Below, piece by piece: positions 6,885 to 16,767 of a DNA stretch of 64,000 bases (positions within the stretch are counted from its first letter, which is position 1; each line of letters starts with the position of its first letter). The stretch lies in NCBI GenBank assembly GCA_038961845.1, contig CP152408.1:3720001-3784000 (forward strand), written 5' to 3'. The DNA comes from Xylophilus sp. GW821-FHT01B05. GTDB lineage: Bacteria > Pseudomonadota > Gammaproteobacteria > Burkholderiales > Burkholderiaceae_C. The translations under genes were made by a program, and so were the position numbers. The notes beneath the pieces are model-generated. The model was not told the DNA's origin. It did not search any database and was given only the letters and a program-made list of their open reading frames with translations.

Positions 6885-8867
6885 TCAGGGCGTAAAGCTA
6901 TCGCCCAGCACGATGCCTTCACGCCGTGGGTCGGTGCCGCCTGCGTAGGCCGCCGTGCCGTTCACCTGCACCCGCATGATGGTGTTGACGCCGCTGGCCT
7001 GGGCCGCGGTAGAGACCGTGTGGCCCAGCGCCCGCAGGCCGGTGATCAGCGCGTCGTTGGCGCCGTTGTTGCTCAGGTCGACGTTCGGGTGCTCGCCGCC
7101 CACGGTGGTGGTCGGGCTGTTGCTGGCGCCGAAGTCGATCAGGTTGGACGACTGCTGCGCGTCCAGGCCCCAATCAAGCGCGCCCACCAGCGTCTTCACC
7201 ACGTACTGCGGAATCGTGCCGCCGCCGGGCGAACCGGTGCCCATCAGGAAATCGCCCATGCTGCTGCCGTCGACCGCCATCTTGAACACCAGGGTCGGTG
7301 CCATCGAGCTGCGCGGCCGCTTGCCCGGCGCCAGGCGGTTGGCCACCAACGCGCCGGTGGAATCGGTCGGCGCGGCCGAGAAGTCGGTCAGCTGGTTGTT
7401 CAGCAAGAAGCCGTTGGTCATGTGGAACGAGCCCATGCTGGACTCGACCGTGGTCGTGGCCGTCAGCACGTTGCCATCGCCATCGACGATGGTGAAGTGG
7501 TTGGTGCCGTGCTCGATCAACTGGTTGTCCACCCCCAGCGGTATCGCACCCAGGTTGCCGGGCTGGGCCGTGCCCATGCTCTTGGTGGTGTCGATCAGCG
7601 CGGCGCGGCTCTTCAGGTAGGGCTTGTTGAGCATCGTGTCCCAGGTGCCGCCGGGCAAGGGCACGAAGTCGGTGTCGGCGATGTACTTGTCGCGGTCGGC
7701 ATAGGCCAGGCGCTCGGCTTCGGTGACCAGGTGCACGGCAGCCGCAGTGGGCTTGCCGCCTTCCAGGTCGATCGAGGCCGGCTTCATCGCGCCCAGGTTG
7801 TAGTTCTCCAGAATGCCCAGCGCCGACGCCACGGCGATGCCGCCCGAGCTTGGCGGCGGCATGCCGCAGACCCAGTAGGTATTGCGGTAGGTGGTGCAGA
7901 CCGACTCGCGGCGCTTGACCTGGTAGCCCGCCAGGTCGGCCAGCGTGGTCTTGCCCGGCGTGATCACCGAGCCGTCGTCGGCGGCCTTCGTGATGGCCAC
8001 CTTGGCGACGATGTCGCTGGCGATCTGGCCGGTATAGATGGCGTCGGCGCCATTGGCGGCCAGGTTGGTCAGCGTGCGGGCGTAGGCCGGGTTGGTCAGC
8101 ACGGTGCCCAAGGCCTTGGGCGTGCCGTCGGCATTGAAGAAGTAGGCTGCGGCTTCGGCGTCGTGCTTCAGGGCTGCGGCATTGGACGAGATCGCGGCGG
8201 CCAGGCGCCCACCGATCTTGAAGCCATTGGTGGCCAGCGTGATGGCGTCGCCAAACAGGTCCTTCCAGGCGAGCTTGCCGTGGTCCTTTTGCACCGCCTC
8301 GATCAGGCGCGGCACGCCGATGGTGCCGATCGAGCGGCCGCTGGCACGCGCGCTGGGCTTGGGCAGGGTCTGGTCGCTGGCGTCGTCGACATAGCGCAGG
8401 TAGTTGGCGGTGGCTGCGGCCGGCGCCGTCTCGCGCCCGTCATAGGCCTGCACGGTCTTCTTGTTAGCGTCGTAATACAGCATGAAGCCGCCGGAACCCA
8501 GGCCCGTGGCCTCAGGCACCGTCAGGCCGAGCACGGCCTGGACCGCAACCGCAGCATCGGCGGCGCTGCCGCCATTCTTCAGGACCGTGCAGCCGGCCAC
8601 GCTGGCCAGCGAGTTGGCGGTGGTCACCATGAAGCGCTTGGTATAGACCGCCTTCAGGCCGGAGCGATAGCCCGAGGCGGCCTCGGGCAACGAAGGGTCG
8701 CCCGGCAGGTTGGAGCCAACGACGACGGTGCTGCCATCGCTTGCGACGGCCTGGCAACTGGTCTCGGCCACGGGGACGGATGAGTCGCCACTGCCACCGC
8801 AAGCGGTGAGGGCGAGCAATGCAACGAGCGCGGTACTCGTGTAACGCACGCAGGATTCTGTTTTCAT
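6885..8867 (-). CDS. ggt: gamma-glutamyltransferase, predicted lipoprotein
   Basis: GGT transfers or hydrolyses the gamma-glutamyl group of glutathione and related peptides. The 660-residue precursor should self-cleave into two subunits. The catalytic threonine is T455 in GTNHFTIVDGDGN, so the predicted small subunit starts there. ESSMGSFHMTNGFLLNNQ and RPRSSMAPTLVF are typical small-subunit blocks, and GGSAADAAVAVQAVLGLTVPE is the large-subunit signature. The N terminus is a lipoprotein signal (ALLALTAC, lipobox cysteine C23) followed by GGSGDSS, rather than an ordinary Sec peptide, which implies membrane anchoring. The usual Thr after the nucleophile is Asn here. The gene is monocistronic with a terminator at 6796-6817, and a weak GGAA SD precedes the ATG. 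Confidence 0.93.
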   Translation of the reverse strand: MKTESCVRYTSTALVALLALTACGGSGDSSVPVAETSCQAVASDGSTVVVGSNLPGDPSLPEAASGYRSGLKAVYTKRFMVTTANSLASVAGCTVLKNGGSAADAAVAVQAVLGLTVPEATGLGSGGFMLYYDANKKTVQAYDGRETAPAAATANYLRYVDDASDQTLPKPSARASGRSIGTIGVPRLIEAVQKDHGKLAWKDLFGDAITLATNGFKIGGRLAAAISSNAAALKHDAEAAAYFFNADGTPKALGTVLTNPAYARTLTNLAANGADAIYTGQIASDIVAKVAITKAADDGSVITPGKTTLADLAGYQVKRRESVCTTYRNTYWVCGMPPPSSGGIAVASALGILENYNLGAMKPASIDLEGGKPTAAAVHLVTEAERLAYADRDKYIADTDFVPLPGGTWDTMLNKPYLKSRAALIDTTKSMGTAQPGNLGAIPLGVDNQLIEHGTNHFTIVDGDGNVLTATTTVESSMGSFHMTNGFLLNNQLTDFSAAPTDSTGALVANRLAPGKRPRSSMAPTLVFKMAVDGSSMGDFLMGTGSPGGGTIPQYVVKTLVGALDWGLDAQQSSNLIDFGASNSPTTTVGGEHPNVDLSNNGANDALITGLRALGHTVSTAAQASGVNTIMRVQVNGTAAYAGGTDPRREGIVLGDSFTP

Positions 8868-9282
8868 TTAATTGATTTTTCCAAGGCGGGCTGGGATGCG
8901 GCTAGCTACTGACAGGGCACGCCCGCTGGCATCAACGCAGTTGGGTGCTGCGGACGCGGTGCGCGGGCCATGCGCTCAAACGGTCGATGCGGTGGATCGA
9001 CCCGGCCCTCCCATCTCCCCCGGCAGGCGCGCAAGACCGCCTTGCTGCAATGCAGCGTGGTCGTGGCGCGAACGGGGGTTTATGTGCCGAAAGGCTGGCA
9101 GCGATGTCGGCCGGTAACCGAGGGGTAAAAGTGTTCCGGACATCGCAAAAGTGGGCGGCATGCAAAGCCAGGAATGTAGCAAGCAGCATGCCCAACCGAG
9201 TACAAATGTATCAACAAGTGCGCATCGAGATACACTAATTTCCGTTCGTATACACGGGCGGCACGGCCGGTGCCGCGCCGCG
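8868..9282. other. 415-bp intergenic region between ggt and glmM
   Basis: No ORF with coding character or SD is seen on either strand. GCGGCAC (9258-9264) pairs with GTGCCGC (9270-9276) 7 bp after the glmM stop and may be a terminator without a T run. A loose dyad TGTATC...GATACA spans 9207-9234 in AT-richer sequence. The ggt promoter should lie near its left end, but no convincing -35/-10 pair was found. Confidence 0.4.
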
Positions 9283-10611
9283 TCAGACTACGGTCGCCGC
9301 CAGGCGCTGCGCCGCCTGTTGCGCCACCTGGGCTTCGCGGGCTTCCACCATCACGCGCAGCAGCGGCTCGGTGCCGCTGGCCCGTATCAGCACCCGGCCG
9401 TCCTCGCCCAGCTCACCTTCCACTGCGGCGATCTCCGACACCAGGCGCGCATTGCTGCGCCAGTCGCTGCGGGCGGTCATTGGCACATTGATCAGCACCT
9501 GCGGGTAGAGCACCACGCCCTGCAGCAGTTGCGGCAGCGTCTGGCCGCTGCGCACGCAGGCCTGCAGCACCTGCAGTGCGCTGACCAGGCCGTCGCCGGT
9601 GGTATGCCGGTCCAGTGCCAGCAGGTGGCCAGAGCCCTCGCCGCCCAGCAGCCAACCGCGGCGCTCCAGCTCTTCCAGCACATAGCGGTCACCAACCTTG
9701 GCGCGCGCAAAGGAAATGCCCTTTTCTTTCAGCGCCCGCTCCACCGCCATATTGGTCATGAGCGTGCCGACCGCACCCGCCACCGCATCGCCGCGCGCCA
9801 GCCGGTCACAGACCATCAGGTACAGCAGCTCGTCGCCGTTGTAGCGCCGACCCGCGCCATCGACCACCTGCAGGCGGTCGGCGTCACCATCCAGCGCAAC
9901 GCCGAAGTCCGCCCGCTGCGCCAGCACCTCGCGCACCAGCGCCTCCGGGTGGGTGGCGCCAAAGCCCTGGTTGATGTTCAGGCCGTCCGGCGCGCAGCCT
10001 ATGGCCACCACCTCGGCGCCCAGTTCATGGAACACCTTGGGGGCGATCTGGTAGGCCGCGCCATGTGCGGCATCAACGACGATCTTCATGCCACGCAGCG
10101 TGAGGTCGCTGCCAAAGGTGCTCTTGCAGAATTCGATGTAGCGGCCGGCCGCATCGTCCAGCCGGCGCGCCTTGCCCACGTCGGCGGCGGCCACCCAGGC
10201 CGGAGGCTCTTCCAACGCGGCCTCTACGGCGCTCTCCCAGGCATCGTCGAGCTTGGTGCCCAGCGCGCCGAAGAACTTGATGCCGTTGTCCTCGAACGGG
10301 TTATGGCTGGCGCTGATGACCACGCCCAGGTTGGCGCGCAGCGCACGCGTGAGATAGGCCACGCCCGGCGTAGGCAGCGGGCCCAGCAGCACCACGTCCA
10401 CTCCGGCGGAATTGAAGCCCGACTCCAGCGCGCTCTCCAACATGTAGCCAGAGATGCGCGTGTCCTTGCCAATCAGCACCCGTGGCCGCGCAGTGGTGCG
10501 CCGCAACACACGGCCCACCGCGTGCGCCAGCTTCAGGACGAAGTCCGGCGTGATCGGCGCTGTGCCCACTTTGCCGCGAATGCCGTCGGTGCCGAAATAG
10601 GTACGTGTCAT
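9283..10611 (-). CDS. glmM: phosphoglucosamine mutase
   Basis: GlmM interconverts glucosamine-6-phosphate and glucosamine-1-phosphate, the step before UDP-GlcNAc for peptidoglycan and lipid A. The 442-residue protein starts [16 protein letters not shown]. The phosphoserine loop [19 protein letters not shown] has the catalytic S102, the same number as in E. coli. [11 protein letters not shown] is the metal-binding loop, GGEGSGHLL the sugar-binding loop and [12 protein letters not shown] the phosphate-binding loop. The ATG at 10611 overlaps the folP stop as ATGA; the longer frame from 10665 runs into folP and is rejected. Last gene of the rlmE-ftsH-folP-glmM series. Confidence 0.97.
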   Translation of the reverse strand: MTRTYFGTDGIRGKVGTAPITPDFVLKLAHAVGRVLRRTTARPRVLIGKDTRISGYMLESALESGFNSAGVDVVLLGPLPTPGVAYLTRALRANLGVVISASHNPFEDNGIKFFGALGTKLDDAWESAVEAALEEPPAWVAAADVGKARRLDDAAGRYIEFCKSTFGSDLTLRGMKIVVDAAHGAAYQIAPKVFHELGAEVVAIGCAPDGLNINQGFGATHPEALVREVLAQRADFGVALDGDADRLQVVDGAGRRYNGDELLYLMVCDRLARGDAVAGAVGTLMTNMAVERALKEKGISFARAKVGDRYVLEELERRGWLLGGEGSGHLLALDRHTTGDGLVSALQVLQACVRSGQTLPQLLQGVVLYPQVLINVPMTARSDWRSNARLVSEIAAVEGELGEDGRVLIRASGTEPLLRVMVEAREAQVAQQAAQRLAATVV

Positions 10612-11468
10612 GTAATAGGGTCTCCCTCGAATGGTTCTTTGTTTGCAGCCTGCATGGCGCGCCAAACGGCCAGTGCCTCGACTGTCTCACGCACATCGTG
10701 CACACGCACAACATGCGCGCCGCGCTCCACCGCCAGCACCGCCGCGGTGACACTGGGCAGCATGCGCGCATCCACCTCGCGGCCGGTCACCGCGCCCAGC
10801 GACGACTTGCGCGACCAGCCCGCCAGAATCGGATAGCCCGCCGGCACCGCCTCGCGCTGGCGCGCCAGCAACCGAAAATTCTGCGCCACCGTCTTGCCAA
10901 AGCCAACACCCGGGTCCAGCGCAATGCGCTCCTGCTGCACGCCCAGGGCCAACAGGGCATCGGCCTCGGCCTGCAGGAAGCCGCGCACCACCGGCGCCGG
11001 GTCGCCCGCCATGGGCGTGGCCTGCATGGTCTGGGGATCGCGGTGCATGTGCATCAGGCACACGCCGCAGGACGGATGCGCGGCCACCACCGCGCGCGCG
11101 CCCGGCCGGCGCAGCGCCCAGATGTCATTGATGATGTCGGCGCCTGCATCCAGCGCGGCCTGCATCACCTCTGGCTTGTAGGTATCGATCGAGATCGGTA
11201 CGCCCAGCCGAGCCGCCTCGCGCAGCAGTGGCTGCACGCGCGCCAGCTCTTCGGCCAGCGGCACCGCCGGGCTGCCCGGCCGGGTCGATTCGCCGCCAAT
11301 GTCGAGGATGTCTGCGCCCTGCTTCAGCAATGCCTCGCAGTGCTTCAGCGCGGCACTGCTGGACGCATGCGCGCCACCATCAGAGAAGGAATCGGGCGTG
11401 ACGTTGACAATGCCCATGACCTGGGGCCGCGCCAGGTCGATGCGAAAGCGGGAGGTCTGCCAGAACAT
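10608..11468 (-). CDS. folP: dihydropteroate synthase
   Basis: FolP condenses p-aminobenzoate with dihydropterin pyrophosphate in folate synthesis and is the sulfonamide target. The 286-residue TIM-barrel protein has the signature [17 protein letters not shown], then [17 protein letters not shown] and [38 protein letters not shown] and [11 protein letters not shown] carry pterin-binding residues. The 3' end overlaps glmM by 4 nt, so the two are likely translationally coupled. An intrinsic terminator lies between ftsH and folP (11544-11568), so some folP-glmM expression may come from its own promoter or from partial read-through. Confidence 0.96.
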   Translation of the reverse strand: MFWQTSRFRIDLARPQVMGIVNVTPDSFSDGGAHASSSAALKHCEALLKQGADILDIGGESTRPGSPAVPLAEELARVQPLLREAARLGVPISIDTYKPEVMQAALDAGADIINDIWALRRPGARAVVAAHPSCGVCLMHMHRDPQTMQATPMAGDPAPVVRGFLQAEADALLALGVQQERIALDPGVGFGKTVAQNFRLLARQREAVPAGYPILAGWSRKSSLGAVTGREVDARMLPSVTAAVLAVERGAHVVRVHDVRETVEALAVWRAMQAANKEPFEGDPIT

Positions 11469-11543
11469 GTTCAGCTCCGGGCTTGCGGCACGACAGCGCC
11501 GGCACGAGGTTCGCGGTAGACAGCAGACATAAGGCTACGAAAT

Positions 11544-11568
11544 GAAAAACGGGGCACGAGGCCCCGTT
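11544..11568 (-). terminator. intrinsic terminator between ftsH and folP
   Basis: On the minus strand AACGGGGC, loop CTCGT, GCCCCGTT runs directly into a T tract (TTTTTC). It begins 23 bp after the ftsH stop and ends 76 bp before folP, so it sits inside the apparent operon. Confidence 0.8.
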
Positions 11569-11590
11569 CTTATCATGGAAATAAAGACGA

Positions 11591-13513
<1,923 letters not shown>

Positions 13514-13645
13514 GCGAAGCTCCGGTGGGGAAAGACGTAAGGGTTCATCAAGACCCAGATGTGACGCATTTTAGGTGTTTCAAGTTCTGCCTCCCCCGTT
13601 ATTCACGGGAGCGGCCACAGGCCTTGCACGGGCTTTGCCGTGTTT

Positions 13646-14317
13646 TCAGGCCGATTCGGACGGCTTTTTCAGCCCAATGCCGACGATGAAGGTCTCCGAC
13701 GATTTGTCACGCGAAGACTTGGGTTTGATTGGCTTGACGGTACGAAAAGTCTCTTTGAAGAGTTTCACCAGCGGGCTGTATGCACCGCCGTGAAACACCT
13801 TCACGACCAGGGCGCCCTCAGGCTTCAGGTGCTGCAATGCAAAATCCACCGCCAATTCGACCAGATGCGAAATGCGCGCGGCGTCTGCAGATTCAATGCC
13901 GGAGAGATTGGGTGCCATGTCGGAAACCACCACATCGGCAAGCCGGCCATTCATTTCCTGCTCCAATTTTTGAAGCACTTCCGGCTCACGAAAATCGCCT
14001 TGCAGGAAGGTGACCCCCTCGATGGGCGCCATCGGCAACAGGTCCAGCGCCACGATCACCCCGTCCAGCGCCCCAACCGCGGCCCCTTCCGGGGACAAGC
14101 GCCGCCGCACATACTGGCTCCAGGCGCCCGGCGTCGAACCCAGGTCCACCACGAAATGCCCCGGCTTGATCAAGCCCAGCGCCTCGTCAATTTCCTTCAA
14201 TTTGTAAGCAGCACGGGCGCGATAACCCTCTCGCGCCGCCAGTTTCACGTAGGGGTCGTTCACATGGTCGTTGAGCCACGCCTTGTTGACCTTCTTGCTT
14301 TTTGTTTTGACCTTCAT
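13646..14317 (-). CDS. rlmE: 23S rRNA (uridine-2'-O)-methyltransferase RlmE
   Basis: RlmE (FtsJ/RrmJ) methylates the 2'-hydroxyl of U2552 in 23S rRNA on the 50S subunit, using S-adenosylmethionine. The 223-residue protein starts with a lysine-rich tail ([15 protein letters not shown]). It then shows [15 protein letters not shown] with a catalytic lysine and the SAM-binding motif [15 protein letters not shown]. The catalytic aspartate is in [12 protein letters not shown] and another lysine in [10 protein letters not shown]. The divergent neighbour yhbY starts 130 bp away, a very common pairing of two ribosome-assembly genes. Downstream is ftsH. Confidence 0.96.
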   Translation of the reverse strand: MKVKTKSKKVNKAWLNDHVNDPYVKLAAREGYRARAAYKLKEIDEALGLIKPGHFVVDLGSTPGAWSQYVRRRLSPEGAAVGALDGVIVALDLLPMAPIEGVTFLQGDFREPEVLQKLEQEMNGRLADVVVSDMAPNLSGIESADAARISHLVELAVDFALQHLKPEGALVVKVFHGGAYSPLVKLFKETFRTVKPIKPKSSRDKSSETFIVGIGLKKPSESA

Positions 14318-14447
14318 GCTCGGTAGGGAATGTGCCGCCGTGGAGAAGGCGAGTAAAAGAGGGCCACGGGGCCTGCCGACCCTGTTGCTGCGCGACTACG
14401 CAGCCGCCATGCGCCTATGGAAGGCGCGCACCCTCGATAATACGGGT

Positions 14448-14921
14448 ATGCCCCAAATCCAACTCACACCCGCCCAGCGCCGCGAGCGCCGCGCCGAGGC
14501 CCACCATCTCGACCCCGTGGTCATCATCGGCAACGACGGTCTCACGCCTGCCGTGCAAAAAGAGATCGACGGCGCCCTCGCTGCCCACGGCCTGATCAAG
14601 GTCCGCGTGGTGTCGGACGACCGCACTGCGCGCGAGCAGACCTACCAGGCCCTGGCCGATGCCCTGGATGCCGCCCCGGTACAGCACATCGGCAAGTTGC
14701 TGGTGCTCTGGCGTCCGCAGGCCGAAAAAGCCAAGACCGTGGACGAAGACCGCATGCCCGGCCCGCGCGACATCAAGCTCCTCAAGCACAGCAAGCGCGG
14801 CGGCCAGCGCCCGGAAGTGCGCATCCTGCGCGTGCTGGGCAATCAGCGCCTGACGGCAGGCGGCCAGATCAAGCGCGCCAAGCCCAAGCAGAAATCCATC
14901 AAGAAGCGCCAAGCTGACTGA
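14448..14921 (+). CDS. yhbY: YhbY family RNA-binding (CRM-domain) protein, C-terminally extended
   Basis: CRM-domain proteins bind pre-50S ribosomal RNA. The domain covers about residues 3-98: LTPAQRRERRAEAHHLDPVV, then IGNDGLTPAVQKEIDGAL with the GxxG-type loop, then HGLIKVRV and IGKLLVLWRPQ. E. coli YhbY is about 97 residues. This product has 157, with a basic tail of about 55 residues rich in Lys/Arg (HSKRGGQRPEV, RAKPKQKSIKKRQ) that could add RNA contacts. The ATG at 14448 begins the conserved domain; the longer frame from 14271 would overlap rlmE antisense and is rejected. Divergent from rlmE and 14 bp from the next gene. Confidence 0.88.
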   Translation: MPQIQLTPAQRRERRAEAHHLDPVVIIGNDGLTPAVQKEIDGALAAHGLIKVRVVSDDRTAREQTYQALADALDAAPVQHIGKLLVLWRPQAEKAKTVDEDRMPGPRDIKLLKHSKRGGQRPEVRILRVLGNQRLTAGGQIKRAKPKQKSIKKRQAD

Positions 14922-14935
14922 GGGGAGCAAGCAGC

Positions 14936-15682
14936 ATGACGACTGCGCGCCATGTGCTGTGCATGAAATGGGGTAGTAAGTACGGCCCCGAATATGTGAA
15001 CCGGCTCTACGCCATGGTGCGGCGCAGGCTGGCCGGCGATTTCAATTTCGTCTGCCTGACCGACGATGGCAAGGGCATTCGGCCCGAGGTGCAGTGCCTG
15101 CCCATTCCGCCCCTGGCTCTGGAATTGGCGCCAGGGCAGCGCGATGGCGCCTGGAAAAAGCTCACCACCTTCACGGCTGACCTGCATGGCCTGCGCGGCA
15201 CCGCGCTGTTCCTGGACCTGGACGTGGTGGTGGTTGGGCCGCTGGATGACTTCTTCACCCGGCCTGGCGAATTTCTGATCATCCGCGACTACTCCAGGCC
15301 CTGGCGCAGCGAGCGCATCACTGGCAACTCGTCCGTCTACCGCTTCGAGCTGGGCGCGCATGCCGATGTGCTGGAGCATTTCCGCAGCCACATGGATGCG
15401 GTGCAGGCCCAGTTCCGCAACGAGCAAGCCTATCTGTCGGATTTTCTGCATCGCCAAGGCAAGCTGGGCTACTGGCCGCAGGCCTGGTGCCCGAGCTTTA
15501 AATACCACGGCATTCCGCGCTGGCCCTGCAATTACTGGCAGGAACCCGCAGTGCCTTCAGACGCCCGGGTGATGGTGTTCCACGGTGAGTGCAATCCGCC
15601 GGATGCGCTGGCGGGCCGACGCAACCGGCGCTTTCGCTATATCCGCCCAGCCCGCTGGGTGGCCGAGCACTGGAGGGAGTAA
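14936..15682 (+). CDS. glycosyltransferase-like protein with DxD motif
   Basis: A 248-residue cytoplasmic protein without membrane segments. It opens with MTTARHVLCMKWGSKYGPEYVNRLYAMV and FNFVCLTDDGKGI. It then has GAWKKLTTFTADLHGLRG followed by ALFLDLDVVVVGPLDDFF, a DxD-type nucleotide-sugar/metal site at D94-D96. ITGNSSVYRFELG, NEQAYLSDFLH and VMVFHGECNPPDAL follow the order seen in GT-A-fold enzymes resembling family 8. Donor and acceptor sugars cannot be told. A GGGGAG SD lies 9 nt before the ATG. It may share a transcript with yhbY. A structured repeat begins 5 bp after its stop. Confidence 0.65.
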   Translation: MTTARHVLCMKWGSKYGPEYVNRLYAMVRRRLAGDFNFVCLTDDGKGIRPEVQCLPIPPLALELAPGQRDGAWKKLTTFTADLHGLRGTALFLDLDVVVVGPLDDFFTRPGEFLIIRDYSRPWRSERITGNSSVYRFELGAHADVLEHFRSHMDAVQAQFRNEQAYLSDFLHRQGKLGYWPQAWCPSFKYHGIPRWPCNYWQEPAVPSDARVMVFHGECNPPDALAGRRNRRFRYIRPARWVAEHWRE

Positions 15683-15686
15683 CTCG

Positions 15687-15775
15687 CCCCCAGGCTGCGC
15701 ACTTCGTGTCTTCGCCAACCCCCTTCCGGGGGCAACACCAGCGGCCTGGCAGAGCCAGTTCCGCGGTGTTCTTGG
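15687..15775 (+). repeat. two-hairpin 3'-UTR repeat, copy A
   Basis: Starts CCCCCAGGCTGCGCACTTCG five bases after a stop codon. Hairpin 1 is CCCCC-TTCC-GGGGG (15719-15732). Hairpin 2 has arms AACACC/GGTGTT, GCGG/CCGC and TGGC/GCCA (15734-15770). The copy at 61792-61885 has the same plan with compensatory changes. Function may be transcript 3'-end protection or termination. Confidence 0.8.
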
Positions 15776-15794
15776 TAAGAGGTGCGCCGCGCGT

Positions 15795-16205
15795 CTAGCG
15801 CGGTCCAGTGGTGCGCCACAGCACCACGGCCGCGCACAGCCACTGCAGCAGGTACATGCCGCTGCCTACGCTGTGCCACAGGCGCAGGTTCTCGCGCGCG
15901 ACGATGCGCGGTGCGACGGCAAATTCAGATAACAGGGCCAGCAACAGCCCTGCCAGCACAAAACCCAACAAGGGAGCAGCCCAAGGCGCCATGGCGCTGC
16001 TGCCCCGCTGGCGCGAGGCCACCAGCAGCAGCACACCGCAGGCCACCGACACCCAGGTCTGCGCCGTAAAAAGCCGCGCCGCCATGGTCCCGGCCATGGC
16101 CGGCGTGGGCAGGTGCATGAACAGCAGCGGCACGACCAAAAAACCTATGACGGTCAGGCTGCCCCACCACAACGCAGCAACCAGGGCGGGAAAGCGGTAT
16201 GGCAT
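15795..16205 (-). CDS. DUF4149-type inner-membrane protein
   Basis: A 136-residue hydrophobic protein with about four predicted membrane segments: FPALVAALWWGSLTVIGFLV, then WVSVACGVLLLVA, then LLGFVLAGLLLALL, then GMYLLQWLCAAVVLW. The pattern, with TPAMAGTMAARLF between helices 1 and 2, resembles the DUF4149 family, whose function is unknown. The ATG at 16205 (MPYRFPALV) sits 10 bp downstream of the greA stop, so the gene is probably cotranscribed with greA; a longer frame from 16259 would overlap greA. The 3' end faces copy A of the two-hairpin repeat. Confidence 0.75.
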   Translation of the reverse strand: MPYRFPALVAALWWGSLTVIGFLVVPLLFMHLPTPAMAGTMAARLFTAQTWVSVACGVLLLVASRQRGSSAMAPWAAPLLGFVLAGLLLALLSEFAVAPRIVARENLRLWHSVGSGMYLLQWLCAAVVLWRTTGPR

Positions 16206-16215
16206 GGCCCGAGGG

Positions 16216-16692
16216 TCAGATGTACTTGACCGCGACGATCTCGTAGCGCTTGACGCCACCGGGCGCCTGCACTTCAGCGGTATCGCCCTCTTCCTTGCCG
16301 ATCAGCGCGCGCGCGATCGGGCTGGAGACATTCACCCGCCCGTGCTTCAAATCGGCTTCATCCTCGCCCACGATCTGGTAGACGACGGTATCGCCCGCGT
16401 CTTCGTCTTCCAGCTCGACCGTGGCACCAAACACCACCCGGCCACCGGCATCCAGCACGGACGGATCGATCACCTGGGCGGCCGACAGCTTGCCTTCGAC
16501 CTCCTGGATACGGCCTTCGATGAAGCCCTGGCGGTCCTTGGCGGCTTCGTACTCGGCGTTTTCGCTCAGGTCGCCCTGCGCACGCGCTTCTGCAATCGCG
16601 TTGATAACCCAAGGACGATCCACCGTTTTCAGGCGGTGCAGTTCTTCCTTCAGCTTCTCTGCTCCACGCTTGGTAATCGGGATGGTCGCCAT
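16216..16692 (-). CDS. greA: transcription elongation factor GreA
   Basis: GreA rescues backtracked RNA polymerase by stimulating transcript cleavage through its coiled-coil tip. The 158-residue product is normal length. It has the N-terminal coiled coil ([20 protein letters not shown]) and the acidic tip region [21 protein letters not shown]. The C-terminal FKBP-like domain includes [14 protein letters not shown] and [23 protein letters not shown] precedes the ATG. A strong intrinsic terminator ends just 19 bp upstream of the start codon, so most read-through from kdoO should stop there. Expression would then depend on an attenuated leader or a promoter within that short gap. Confidence 0.97.
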   Translation of the reverse strand: MATIPITKRGAEKLKEELHRLKTVDRPWVINAIAEARAQGDLSENAEYEAAKDRQGFIEGRIQEVEGKLSAAQVIDPSVLDAGGRVVFGATVELEDEDAGDTVVYQIVGEDEADLKHGRVNVSSPIARALIGKEEGDTAEVQAPGGVKRYEIVAVKYI

Positions 16693-16710
16693 GTTCTTTT
16701 ATCTCCAAAA

Positions 16711-16737
16711 AGAAAAAGCCGGACGGAACCGTCCGGC
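16711..16737 (-). terminator. intrinsic terminator / attenuator immediately upstream of greA
   Basis: On the minus strand GCCGGACG, loop GTTC, CGTCCGGC (16718-16737) is followed by TTTTTCTTTTT. The T tract runs almost into the greA SD, and the greA ATG is at 16692. It could terminate the carAB-kdoO transcript and also act as a leader attenuator; E. coli greA has a comparable leader terminator that yields the GraL RNA. Confidence 0.85.
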
Positions 16738-16767
16738 GGTGCTTCTGAGGAATGCCGCTTCAGTTAT

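Noticed and set aside
8932..9195. 87-codon minus-strand ORF between ggt and glmM
   Set aside because: No SD, Arg/Pro/Ala-rich shadow-like composition and no recognisable motif.
9207..9234. TGTATC...GATACA dyad as an operator
   Set aside because: Six-bp arms with a 16-bp gap, far from any start codon; too weak to call.
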